From positions 2,955,461 through 3,019,460 of the forward strand of contig JAUPFP010000009.1 in assembly GCA_036925085.1 (NCBI GenBank): DNA of 64,000 bases, in the 5' to 3' direction. Shown one piece after another: positions 42,773 to 53,559 of this stretch. Every line of letters begins with the position of its first letter. Position 1 is the stretch's first letter. The position numbers were made by a program, and so were the translations under genes. Source of the DNA: Brachycybe producta (Eukaryota > Arthropoda > Diplopoda > Playtdesmida > Andrognathidae). The notes under the pieces were generated by a model, which saw only the letters and a program-made list of their open reading frames with translations, was not told the origin of the DNA and ran no database searches.

Positions 42773-43389
42773 CACACATTTTTTTTTCCGAATGGAGGAC
42801 TGTCCTCCACAAAGGAGGACAGATGGCAAGCATAGTTACTAAATAGAAGTCAGGAAGCCTTTTTTTTCAGTGTGGCCCAGAGGCCCTAGTACCTACTCAA
42901 AACAAAAAGCCAACAAAATTGAAAGATAAAATATCTCAATTAAAAAAAAAACAAATACAATGGCAATTATTTTTCTATTCACTTCATAACTTAATAATAG
43001 CGAATTATTAATTTAATATTTAAAAGACAAAATGGAACCGGAAAAAAAAAATTGAAAACTGAAAGTTGGACTGAGTGTCACGTAGTAAAAAAAAACAACC
43101 CTTGACTAACAATTTAATACATAATAATAATCATAATCGGAATTTTGGGGTGGAGGGTGAAATCGGGGGAGGGAGGGAGGGAGTGTTAGGATAAATATCT
43201 AATTTCATATATTGTATGTATAAACATAATTTCCAAAGTAGGTTGCGATGCCATGAAAGCATCTCATAAGAATTCTTAGCTGTGTGTGTTTGTGTTCCTA
43301 CTTTGTTTCATCTGTTTTAATGAAATGTTCAAATAATTATAATTAAAGTCTGGATTCTGTAGAATTCAATTGTTTTACAGGGTGATTCA
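42773..43389. other. Unassigned DNA
   Basis: No gene or repeat boundary recognised. Confidence 0.4.
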
Positions 43390-43946
43390 ATATATATTAA
43401 GCCCCGTCTGTCTTTCCTTCTTTCCGAGTATGTGTAACGCTGTCCAAACAAGGACAAAAACGTGTAAGCACATCGGAATTTATATAAATTTAAATGAACC
43501 GCTTTTTTTCTCAAGGTCAACATTACGTTGCGCTCTTCCCATCCAAGAACCACATGATATTAAATTGGGGAGGGGAGAAGGTTGGAAAGGGCCCAAAGGG
43601 GAGGAGAAATGGGGGAGGGGGAAACTGAAATTGAAATGAAAGGAGTAAAAAAAAGAACAAACGACGCGCATGTGCACACCAGTGAAAATGAAAAGCTGAT
43701 TTTCTCTTTCAAATATAAAAAAAGGGAGGGGATAATAGTAGCAAAATTAAACTAAAATTTATCACAGGCAATTGTGCCCAGCATTAGAATTTCTTTTGCT
43801 CAGCCCTTTTATGAACGTCATCAATTTCTAATTGGTTTGTTACTTGGTCTGACGTCATAAAAAGGGCGGAGGAAAAGAAATTCTAATGCTGGGCACAATT
43901 GCCTGTGAATTTGGCTCCCGTCATTTATGACGGGTTACCCCACTAG
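43390..43946 (+). mobile_element. Helitron-like element, copy 4
   Basis: ATATATATTAAGCCCCGTC at the 5' end. Hairpin CCCGTCATTTATGACGGG, TTACCCCA, CTAG at the 3' end, followed by T. Contains the palindromic MITE at 43763-43907. Longest well-preserved copy. Confidence 0.76.
43763..43907. mobile_element. CAGGCA-family palindromic MITE inside Helitron-like copy 4
   Basis: CACAGGCAATTGTGCCCAGC ... GCTGGGCACAATTGCCTGTG, an almost perfect 145-bp palindrome. Confidence 0.8.
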
Positions 43947-44404
43947 TTTTTAAAATAACATCATTTAACCACAGATAAGAGTGTCCCTCTATAGGAAAAC
44001 CAGGAACACACAAAATAAAACCCCACTTCTAGCTTTGTTTGCAGTAAACTATAATCTTGTTTACCATGGTTACCTGCAGAATTTTTTTTTACAAGAGAGG
44101 GCAAAACACAATGATTAAGATTTTTTTTTTTTTTTTGCAAGAGTTCGAAAAATGCAAAACAGGAAACTCAGAACCAGGGTATTTTTTATCCGTGGTTTTT
44201 TAAAAGTTAAATTTCTCCGTTCCATTTTGTGGTAGATCTTTAGTGCTTTAGTGCAAAGAAATTAGTTAAAACCCAAAAAGATGTAGGTACAAAAAAATTA
44301 GATATTAATTTTCGGGGGGGAGGGGGCGGGGGGCAAGTGCCCTTCTCTTGCCTCTACTAGGTGCGGACGCCTATGTTGGTTATGTAACTGCAGTTAATTT
44401 TGGT
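43947..44404. other. Unassigned DNA
   Basis: No gene recognised. Confidence 0.4.
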
Positions 44405-44795
44405 AAAAGCCTTGCTAGAGCTCAATGAAAAGAACTCTGAAAAAATATTCCAAAAACGTAAATTCCACAAAATGGAACGAACTCAAGACAATAATTTGCA
44501 GCCTATGAAAATGAAAAGCAAATGAAAACTCTGAAAACAAAAGCAATTGTGTAAATAAATCCCTATGCTGCTTGCTGTCTGTACATAGTCACCCTGACTG
44601 TTGCAGGGTTGCATTTCCCTGGATTCTCTATTGTATTTCAGAGCTTGTTTTCTTCTTCTCTGAAATAATGTTAAAAAAAAAACATTATTTCAGAGTACTC
44701 AAGTTTTCGGAAGAAAAAACGTCCAAAAACGATTATTTCTTGAGTGTTTCATTGAGCAACTCTAGCAAAGCCTTTAGTGGAAACGAGGTATAAGC
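44405..44795. mobile_element. MITE-like inverted pair
   Basis: 'aaagccttgctagagctcaa' (44407-) pairs with 'ttgagcaactctagcaaagc' (44753-). The inner palindrome 'tgaaataatgtt' / 'aacattatttca' lies at 44660-44693. Confidence 0.55.
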
Positions 44796-45755
44796 AGAAG
44801 GGCTAGCAACAGTTGCTTTGGGCACTGACTTAAGGATGAAACGAAATATGAGAAATTGTTAGTTTGCAATATAATTTCAAAGTTTAAATGAAGTCAGTTG
44901 TTCAGTAACAAGCTGTTTTAAAGTTTTTATAACTCCCCCTTCCCCCCTCCCCTAAGTTAATGATACAGATAGAAGAAAAAAAAAACAATTGTACAAAAAT
45001 GTCGGTTCCTTTCTCCAGGACCTCTCCAGGCAATGGAATATATTATATTCAGAAAAAAAAAGGAACCCATAAAAATTCTGTTTCATGGTAAAAATGCAAT
45101 GGTCTGGAAGAGTAGAACATCGTAATTGCGACAGTGACAGAAGTGTCACTTTGGAATGTTTGTCTCTGTTCCTTCTTTTTTTTTTCTTTAATAAAAGGGC
45201 GGAATTTGTATAGGGGGAGGGGGAGGGTAAAACTATGTGGTTGAGGAGGGGGGGGGGGTTATTCGTCCAATTCGAGGGATTGGGAGGAGGGTAGAAGTGG
45301 GGAAGGGAAGTTGGGAACGTCCAGCATAATAATTGAATGAATACAAAAAAGAGGTTGTGTTTGTGTCTGTTGTCTCTCTCTCTTCGTGAGACCAAAATTC
45401 TAGTCTCATGATAATCATGTGTGAAATATGATAATAAAATGGGGGTCAAACAGTTAGTGCATTTTGGCAGAACAGTTATTATTACTGTATTAGTTTATTA
45501 CTTGAGCTATAGAGTAACTTTATAGCAACAGTTGTAATCGAAACTAATGAAACCCACTCTCTGAAAAATTATTCTGTTTTAACAGCTGCTTTTTTTATGC
45601 TGTCATAAAAAAAAGAAGTTAAAAATGAAATTGAGACAAACTTTTTTTGTAAAAAAAAAAAATTATTTATTTTCTTTCTTACATAACATGTAGTTTTTTT
45701 TATTATTAAACCCAATTTAGCTCTTCTTTTGGCCTTTAGAGGATTCATACTCAAA
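44796..45755. other. Unassigned DNA
   Basis: The 165-codon minus frame at 44952-45449 has Pro/Pyr-rich low complexity and no recognisable motif. Not called as a gene. Confidence 0.4.
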
Positions 45756-46064
45756 TTAAGAGGGCTACATCGCAAAATTACTTCGAAAATTCGCCACAAA
45801 GAGCGCTAGCATCGTTTTTCTATTGAGCCCATAGACCCAATGATAAAGAAAAAATGTTAATTTTTAAAATACACACACAGTCTCAGCAATTGTTTATTTT
45901 TCATATTTAAAGTTGTCCAATATTAAGTTTTCAAAGTGCAATGTGCACCTTAAATAGATGCTGATTGAGTGATAGAATGACAAATAATTGGTAAGTGCGG
46001 TTCTATTTTTAAAAACTATTTCAAAATAGCGAATTTCTAACTTATGTTAAACTCTATTGAGTAA
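45756..46064. mobile_element. Family A element, copy 5, left part
   Basis: TTAAGAGGGCTACATCGC and the left arm to 'aactctattgagta', where another element begins. The right part resumes at about 49535. Confidence 0.82.
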
Positions 46065-46225
46065 TACCTAGTACACACACCTGATAATTTAAACGTATTT
46101 AAATAATAAACGTGTTCTACAGAGCCCTCTGAAGGACAAACAAACAATATGTCGAATTCAATTTATTCAGTTGATTAATCTGAAAATATTGAGTTAATAC
46201 TTAAATATAATTTATAAACTATTGA

Positions 46226-49200
46226 CATCATCATCATCATTTCCTGTACCTTATCCCGCGAGCAGCAGGGTCGGCCTTGCTGGTTCTAACTCTCCACTTG
46301 TTCCGATTTTGCACCAAGCCCCCAGTGACCCCACATGCCACCATATCCCGTTTTACTACCACATCCCAGGTTTGCTTGGGTCTTCCTCTACCCCGTTTTA
46401 TTCCCAGGTCTAAGTTCATTGCCTGTCTCAGCAGCCCATCTTCTCCACTCCTGAGGACATGCCCAAACCACCGCAGCCTATTTTCCTGCATCTTTTCTAC
46501 TATATTTGTTACCCCTACACTACCCCTAATAAAATCATTTCTGATCCTATCCCTTCTGGTCACCCCACTCATAAACCTTAGCATTCTCATCTCAGCTACC
46601 TGCATTCTATCCTCATGCACCTTCTTGATTGCCCAACATTCTGACCCATACAACATAGCTGGTCTGACTACTGTTCTATAAAACTTTCCCTTCAATTTTA
46701 TAGGTAACTTCCTGTCACATAAAACCCCACTAGCCTGCCTCCACCTATGCCAACCTGCTTTTATCCGGTTTGTGATGTCTAAGTCTAAGCTCCCATCATC
46801 TTGCAGCACAGATCCTAAATATTTGAAGTCATGCACCTGCTGCATTAAACTGTCCCCAAGTCTAATCCCCTCATTCAACTGTTCTTTCCCATCCCACTGA
46901 AATTTCATGTACTCCGTTTTTGCCCTACTTATTTTCAACCCCTTTGATTCCAAGGCATTCCTAGTCTCCTCTAACCTTATCTCGAGTTCCAATTTGGATT
47001 CCCCAACTAAGACTATGTCATCTGCAAACAGCATACACCAGGGGACCTCCTGCCTCACCCCTGCCAGTAACTCATCCAGGACCAAAATAAATAGATATGG
47101 ACTAAGTGCTGAGCCCTGGTGCACACCAATCCTAACACGAAAACTGTCAGAGAACCCCCAGGCAGTCTTAACGCTTGTCCGTGCATCCCTATACATGTCC
47201 CTCACCATATCTATATAACTCTCACCCACCCCCTTCTTCTGTAAGACCTCCCACAATAACGTCCGTGGTACTCTGTCATAGGCTTTCTCTAGATCTATAA
47301 ATACCATGTGTAACTCTTTCTTGGCAGCCCGAAACTTCTCAATAACTTGCCTTACGGCAAAAATAGGGTGCATTGTGGATTTTCCTGGCATAAACCCAAA
47401 CTGACTTCCCCCAATTGCAGTTTTACCCCGTAGTCGAGCTTCAATTACTCTCTCCCAAAGCTTCATCGTATGACTCATCAATTTAATACCTCTATAGTTC
47501 CCACATTCCTGAACATCACCCTTCCCTTTGAAAATAGGCACTAACCAGCTGTCCCGCCATGCACCTGGCATTCTATCCCCCATAGCCAATCTATTGAATA
47601 ACTTTGTGAGCCAGGAAATGGCAACATTCCCCAAGACCTTCCACACCTCTACTGGTATCCCATCTGGCCCTAAAGCCTTCCCTAGCTTCATTTTTCGCAA
47701 TGCCTGAACAATTTCCTCAGCCCTAACCTGCTCCACTTCTTCTCTATCATTTTTTCTTCCAGTGAAAGGCTCCTGCTCTACCCCCTCATTCATAAGCTTA
47801 CTAAAATATTCCCCCCACCTGTTCCGTACTGGCTCCCTACCCCACAATACTTTGCCCCCATTATCCTTAACACTCACCACCTTTTCGATATCTCTGCCTT
47901 TATTCTCCCGAGCCCTAGCTATTCTATATACTGCCATTTCTCCTGCTCTGGTACCTAACTTGGCATACATGTCCGCATATTTCTTATGCTTTGCTAAGGC
48001 TACCTGCTGTTTGGCCTCTATCTTGGCAGGCTTGTATTCTATCTGGGCCTCCCTGCTTCCATCGTGCCACCAAGTCTTGAAAGCATCTTTCTTCCTTTTA
48101 ACTGCCCTCTGTACCTCCTCATCCAACCACCAAGTTTCTCTGTCTAATCGAGACCCCCCTACTCGTACTGTCCCTAGTACCTCGTTTCCACAATCACGGA
48201 TCTGTTGTGCTACCCTTGTCCATAGCTCTCCTGCAGTGCCATCTAAATCCCATGCTATCTTACCTGCCATTTTCTTAAACTCTTCCGCCTTGTCTGGTAA
48301 TGCCCACCACCTAATTGCTGTCTCTCCTCTATGTCTGACCACCTGTTTTGCACCCCTAGGTTTTAGGTCTAACACTACTAGCCTATGTTGTCCCGCTAAG
48401 TTTTCACTCGGTATCACTTTACAATCCTTGCACTCGTTTCTATCCTCACTCCGAATCATGAAGAGATCAATCTGGGATTCTCCTGCCCTGCTCTTAAAAG
48501 TAATCAAATGTTCCTCTCGCTTCTGGAATAGTGTGTTTGCTAAAATTAACTTATGTGCCACTGCTGCCTCCAGGATACTCTCCCCTGCTTTATTTCGCTC
48601 TCCATAGCCCCACCCACCATGTACCTCTTCATACCCTTCCCTACCTCTACCTACATGTCCGTTAAAGTCCCCACCAATTATGACCCGTTCCTTAATACTC
48701 AAGCCTAACATTAGGTCATCAAACTGTTCCCAGAATGCTAGCTTCCTGGCTGTATCTAATCCAACCTGGGGGCCATATGCACTAACTACATTTATTACAA
48801 TGCCACCCCAAACTACCTTTACTACTAACAGCCTACTATTTATCCGCCTAACCTCAACCACACTATGTCTGAGTTCCTGATCTAGGACAATTCCCACTCC
48901 ATTTCTACCCTCCTCACTACTTGCATAAATTAATTTATACCCATCCCCAATGTCCCTGGATTTATCCCCTTTCCATCTTGTCTCCTGCAGACATGCAACA
49001 TTTACCCTCCTAGCCTTTAGAACACTAGATAACTCCCTAGTCTTCCCTGTCAAACTCCCTATATTCCAGGTGCCAAACCTAAGTTTAGTACCTCCACTTC
49101 TACCACTACTTCCAAGACCTCCTTGTTGTTGATGCTGGACTCGCTTCTTTAGCCCCACCCGTCCACTGTGGGGTAGCCCTTGCCAATTTGTCACAGCCAC

Positions 49201-49443
49201 CGGGCGTTGCAGCTGCGCGTCGCTTATGGCGGGGGACGCCCTAGCCATATTCGGAATACTATTTCGAACCAACATCATATGTTTTGGCAAATCTTTACAA
49301 CCGGCTGCCAACCTGACGTCGACCCTCCACTTTTGCACCCGGGCTGGGGGACCGGCAATGGCGTGGTTTGGTTTTGGTCTGCCCTGAGTATTTTATGCCC
49401 TCAGTACCCTCCATATCTGGCGGGCATTCCCCTATCCGCCATT
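46226..49443 (-). mobile_element. RTE-clade LINE, apparently full length
   Basis: About 3.2 kb on the minus strand. The 5' end starts near a short ATG frame (MADRGMPARYGGY, stop) at 49442-49401, then the main ORF, then a trinucleotide ATG tail with almost no 3' UTR, all as in RTE elements. The 3' junction is 'gtcaatag'. The copy may be functional because no stop or frame shift is seen. Confidence 0.88.
46237..49338 (-). CDS. RTE endonuclease-reverse transcriptase
   Basis: A single open frame of about 1033 codons. The first listed codon is GTG and the frame is open about 18 codons further upstream after TAA. The first ATG pair is at residues 21-22, so the true start is unsettled. An apurinic-type endonuclease lies at about 85-330: TWNIGSL (90), QETRWKG (118), SAYGPQ (186), GGDFNG (222), GQHRLVVLDL (316). 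Reverse transcriptase lies at about 540-810: LGKALGPDGIPVEVW (552), QFGFMPGKST (646), motif A FIDLEKAYDRVP (680), motif B GVHQGSALSP (738), motif C FADD (771). FKYLGSVL (838) and a Lys/Arg-rich tail follow. All catalytic acidic residues are present. The element copies itself by target-primed reverse transcription. The 13095-13452 copy shows recent activity of this family. Confidence 0.93.
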   Translation of the reverse strand: MQKWRVDVRLAAGCKDLPKHMMLVRNSIPNMARASPAISDAQLQRPVAVTNWQGLPHSGRVGLKKRVQHQQQGGLGSSGRSGGTKLRFGTWNIGSLTGKTRELSSVLKARRVNVACLQETRWKGDKSRDIGDGYKLIYASSEEGRNGVGIVLDQELRHSVVEVRRINSRLLVVKVVWGGIVINVVSAYGPQVGLDTARKLAFWEQFDDLMLGLSIKERVIIGGDFNGHVGRGREGYEEVHGGWGYGERNKAGESILEAAVAHKLILANTLFQKREEHLITFKSRAGESQIDLFMIRSEDRNECKDCKVIPSENLAGQHRLVVLDLKPRGAKQVVRHRGETAIRWWALPDKAEEFKKMAGKIAWDLDGTAGELWTRVAQQIRDCGNEVLGTVRVGGSRLDRETWWLDEEVQRAVKRKKDAFKTWWHDGSREAQIEYKPAKIEAKQQVALAKHKKYADMYAKLGTRAGEMAVYRIARARENKGRDIEKVVSVKDNGGKVLWGREPVRNRWGEYFSKLMNEGVEQEPFTGRKNDREEVEQVRAEEIVQALRKMKLGKALGPDGIPVEVWKVLGNVAISWLTKLFNRLAMGDRMPGAWRDSWLVPIFKGKGDVQECGNYRGIKLMSHTMKLWERVIEARLRGKTAIGGSQFGFMPGKSTMHPIFAVRQVIEKFRAAKKELHMVFIDLEKAYDRVPRTLLWEVLQKKGVGESYIDMVRDMYRDARTSVKTAWGFSDSFRVRIGVHQGSALSPYLFILVLDELLAGVRQEVPWCMLFADDIVLVGESKLELEIRLEETRNALESKGLKISRAKTEYMKFQWDGKEQLNEGIRLGDSLMQQVHDFKYLGSVLQDDGSLDLDITNRIKAGWHRWRQASGVLCDRKLPIKLKGKFYRTVVRPAMLYGSECWAIKKVHEDRMQVAEMRMLRFMSGVTRRDRIRNDFIRGSVGVTNIVEKMQENRLRWFGHVLRSGEDGLLRQAMNLDLGIKRGRGRPKQTWDVVVKRDMVACGVTGGLVQNRNKWRVRTSKADPAARGIRYRK

Positions 49444-49534
49444 TGGTTCATGTGTCCTTAACTGGATTCCGTAATAATTCACCTAAACACATTTAATTTG
49501 AATTCATTTAACTCATGTGTGTACAAGGTATAAG

Positions 49535-49815
49535 AAACAACCATTTTTATGAACATTTTAACTTCATAAAATACCTAAAATTATTAATTATTAAAAAAAA
49601 AAACAAGTCTACAAAGTAAACCACAGTGAAGCCAACACATAGGCGCACGTGCTGATTTTTTTAAAATTATTTTTAGGTATTTTTATGAACAATTTTGACA
49701 GTTGTTTTTCTTATTCAATGGAGTTTAACATAAAGAGTTCAAAATTTACGATTTTGAAATACTTTTTTTAAAAAAATAGAAGCACACTTTCCAATTTTTT
49801 CACGTTCTATCACCC
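49535..49815. mobile_element. Family A element, copy 5, right part
   Basis: Resumes with 'aagaaacaaccattt' and continues 'ccacagtgaagccaacacat' and the right arm until 'ttctatcacccc', where it is truncated. Confidence 0.7.
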
Positions 49816-50681
49816 CTATCCCTTTTACACCATTCATTTTCAGTTTTGTTTCAAAAGTTCGTTGAATTCGGTAAGAAATAAACTTTCAAAGAAGCAGAGG
49901 AGAAGAAAAAAAAAAATGTAGCAAAATTCGTAACAATTTCGCAGTTGCATGTTAAGGTGTAATTTTTTTGAAAAAAAAAAAAAAAACACACAACAAACTT
50001 GGTTCCACTTTGTCGATTTTTAAAAGTAAAAGGGGGAAGGAAGAAGAAGTGGCAAAACATTTGATTGGCATTAATGACATCATCCAACCTGTGGCTCTCC
50101 TCTCAGTTGAGCTGTGAAAAGGGTTAGCTATTTATAGGTCTTTCTATATACCGTTGAATTCAATGTGCCAATCTTTTAATTCCCTCCTCCTCTCCCTATT
50201 TATGAATAATAATAGTTCATCAACCCCCCTTTTCTTTTATAAGTATGATTATGAATTATATGTAATTATTGCCATTTCGGTGGTTGTTGTTTTTTATTGC
50301 ATTCTCACTCAACTTTTTTTTTGGTTTCTTTTATTGGTTCTTCTTTAGGACATAAATAATAGGGTGGTTTTTTGCATTGTTGTTCTCACTCATACATTGC
50401 TCACTGTTGGGGGGGGGGAATCAACAATCGAAACTGGACTAGAAATTATTGTTTAGATGTCTGGGGGGTCACAGGGTCACAAGTTTCTCTTGCCACTAAA
50501 AAGGCTTTCCAATGAATAACACACAACAACTACATCTAGATTAACTTTAAGCAAAATTATGCAAAAACCTTTTGAAGTAGTTAAACTTAAGGACCAAATA
50601 CAAGAAGAAAAGTTAGCACTTGAACTTTTTAAGAGCGTTATACAACATAGCAAAAAAAGCCTTTGTTTTAATGAAAACCCT
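49816..50681. other. Unassigned DNA
   Basis: No gene recognised. A G10 run lies near 50410. Confidence 0.4.
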
Positions 50682-51466
50682 GAAGAGGCTACATCACAAA
50701 ATTCCTTCGAAAAATCGCCGCAAAAAGCACTAGCATCGTTTTTCTAATGAGCCCCATAGACGTTAAAGAAAAAAATGTTAATTTTTAAAATACACACAGT
50801 CGCCGCGGCAATATGTTGATTTTTCATATTTAAAGTTGTCCAATATTAAGTTTTCAAAGTGCAATGTGCACCTTAAATATAGGCTGATCGAGTGATAGAA
50901 TGACAAAAAATTGATAAGTGCGGTTCTATTTTTAAAAACTATTTCAAAATCGTCAACTTCTAACACATTGAGTGCGCCCAAATAAGAAAAAAATCCATTT
51001 AAAGTGCTTGTATAAAATACGTAAAAATAATTTAAAAAAACAATTGAACTACAGTGAAGCCAACACATTGGCGCACGTGCTGATTTTTTTCTGGTTTTTT
51101 AAAATTATTTTTACGTATTTTTACGAGCATTTTTTAATGGATGGGTTTCTTTCTTATTTGGGCGTACTCAATGGAGTTTAACATAAGAGTTAGAAATTCG
51201 CGATTTTGAAATTGTTTTAAAAAATAGAACCACACTTAGCAATTTTCTGTCATTATATCACTAGATGAATGTATATTTAAGGTGCCTATAGCACTTCTAA
51301 AACTTAATATTGGACAACTTTAAATATGAAAAATAAACATATTTCCGCGACTGTGTATTTAAAAAAATTAACGTTTAACATTAGGTGGATGGGTTCAATA
51401 GAAAAACGATGCTAGCGCTCTTTGCGGAGATTTTTCGAAGTAATTTTTGCGATGTTAGCCTTTTAA
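50682..51466. mobile_element. Family A element, copy 6
   Basis: Left end TGAAGAGGCTACATCAC (TTAA mutated to TGAA), right end GCGATGTTAGCCTTTTAA. Near-palindromic. Confidence 0.86.
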
Positions 51467-52126
51467 AGTTGTTTTCAAAAAAAATAATTCCAATTAAGAG
51501 CCCGACACAGCTTGCAATCACACAAAGAAAATAAATTCGATACTTGGGTGTCATATTATTGAAAATTTGGAATGATATCAAATATTGTTTTTCATTTTAA
51601 TTTCTTTCTCTCCGAAATACAATGAAAAGGCAAAGCTCCATTTGGCGGAATGTCAAGGTTTACTTTTCGTAGAAAACTAGTTCAGAATTTATGATTCATA
51701 TTTTTTTTTTTTTGGCTAAAGTAACAAACGGCGGCGGCCGCCATCTTGATTATCATTTATTATTCATGAACGCATATTTTTAAGCGTTGAAGGTTTTTTT
51801 TTTTTTAAGTTGCTGTTTCAGTGACACTTTAAGAGGTTTTTTTGTTGGCGACAGTCACTTCAAAAGGGGATAGGATAATTCATTATCTTATATCATAAGC
51901 AACATTGTATTAATTATTAATAAGAATTATTTTTTTTTGTGCCATTCAAAAATATTTTTTTAAAAAAAGTTTCAAAATCGAAACTATTTCAAATCAATTT
52001 ACTGGAAAACATTGAAAACCACATTTTAAAACTCAACATAAAAGTCCAACAGTTGAATTAACCATTACGTCATGTTGCTGGCTGTTAAAACTAAAAAGAA
52101 ATTACAAGAAACGCAATTGCATTGTA
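51467..52126. other. Unassigned DNA
   Basis: A GC-rich 'acggcggcggccgccatctt' lies at 51730-51749. No gene. Confidence 0.4.
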
Positions 52127-52560
52127 TTGGCGCAGTCACACTAGGCTAGTTTCCCAGCCGCTGGTTGCTGCTGGCTGGTTGTAGCGCTCTAGCAGCATAG
52201 TCTGAACTGCTACCAGCAGCTGCTTTTCCCAGCATGCAAGTGATTTTAACAGCGGCTGGTGAAGTTGGACATGTCCAACTTTAGCAGCTACCAGCTGGTC
52301 ACGTGACTCCCTTCCTGCTGCTGCCATCTAGTGTGAACATTTTGTTGCTAGTAGGGGCACTAGTGGTAGTTGAAACTCCACTCCTTGGGTTGGTTGTTGT
52401 TAGAGTTTGTGTTTTTGCAAGACGGTGATTGGATGACTTGCACTGCTAATACCAGCAGTGACTGGACAAGTGTGAACCCAAAGCAGCTGCTGCTTGCTGT
52501 TGCTGCTAATAGCCAGCAGCAACCAGCGGCTTGTAAACCAGCCTAGTGTGACTGCGCCTT
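52127..52560. mobile_element. Family G MITE, copy 1
   Basis: GGCGCAGTCACACTAGGCTAG ... CCTAGTGTGACTGCGCC, inverted ends, then repeated CAGCAGC/GCTGCTG blocks in both arms. Copy 2 is at 55359-55791. Confidence 0.78.
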
Positions 52561-52998
52561 ATGTGTTATATTTGTAGGATGTGGGATATTTGATCTAAAG
52601 GGACATTAGCCAAAAAACCACTTGCCCTAAAGGGGGACATTTGCCATAATCAGTAGACACTAAAAACACTAAACTGTATGAAAAGAGAGAAGCAAGAGCT
52701 CAACAACAAAACCCTCTGAAATGATGTCTTTTTAGAGCTGACTTCTTCTAAAAAAACATGTCATTTTGAGAAGGTTCTGAAATAACGTTGATGAGCCATG
52801 TATTGCATTTAGAAGTGTGCCGGTATTGTAGCTGAAAAAGATTACAAACTCTCAAACAGCCTAATTCCTTAAGATGCCTGTTGGCACATATCTTGTGGAC
52901 AACTGTGCCGAGCATTAGAAGCAGACAAAATTTTCCAAGAATCGACCATGTCACAGTGTTTGCTGTTAACAGTGACGTCGTGTTGCCTAGCTTTACTG
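52561..52998. other. Unassigned DNA
   Basis: No gene recognised. The minus frame 52748-52954 shows no motif. Confidence 0.4.
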
Positions 52999-53523
52999 TT
53001 AAGAGCCTCGAGACAGTGTTTAATTCAAAATTTCTCTGAACGTGGGCACTGTGATCGTCTTTGGTATAAAAATGGTTTTTGTCCAGGTATTGAAGTCACA
53101 TAAAAATTAATAGAAAAGTAATTTCACGTGCTAAGCTTATAAAAAAGCAATCAGCATGAAGCCAATACATTAATGCACGTGCACATTTTTTGTTATTGCT
53201 CTAAGTCATTTTTAAATAGAGTTCTTCAAACTTTTGTGGGACGGTTTTTTTGGTCCTTTGGGATTTAACATGGAGTTGAAAAACGTAAGATTTTAAACAT
53301 TATTTAAAAATTGAAAGACTTTTTTTAAAAAATTATATAAAGCGACTACGTAATGAACAATACTTTCTATTACATTTTGCACTATTACGCTTTACTATAT
53401 CTTTATTGAACGATTGTGAGACTATTTTTTGAAATTTTAGTAACACCAAATAGTAACACTCGCGTGTCTCGTTGTCGTCTGCTCAAAACAACAAGATGGA
53501 GGACGTGTATCTAGGCTCATAAA
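52999..53523. mobile_element. Family D element, copy 2
   Basis: TTAAGAGCCTCGAGAC at the left, 'ggacgtgtatctaggctca' at the right, inverted relative to copy 1. The internal 'cctttgggatttaacatgga' block occurs once. The right terminal TTAA is decayed. Confidence 0.68.
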
Positions 53524-53559
53524 AGTTAAAATATACCTTTGAGAAGGCTGTCATCTTAC

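Larger units (their letters stand above)
46065..49534. mobile_element. Family K MITE interrupted by an RTE LINE
   Basis: Ends TACCTAGTACACACACC (left) and TGTGTGTACAAGGTA (right), each bordered by TAA. The short empty relative at 57490-57797 shares 'taaatgtgtttaggtgaatt' and 'gttctacagagccctctgaa'-like blocks. This copy is enlarged by an RTE insertion at 46226-49443. Confidence 0.7.

Noticed and set aside
44952..45449. 165-codon minus frame as a gene
   Set aside because: Low-complexity C/T-rich strand without motif, splice evidence or codon bias.
46277..49461. Plus-strand open frames of up to 281 codons
   Set aside because: Antisense to the RTE endonuclease-RT frame, which carries all conserved motifs on the minus strand.
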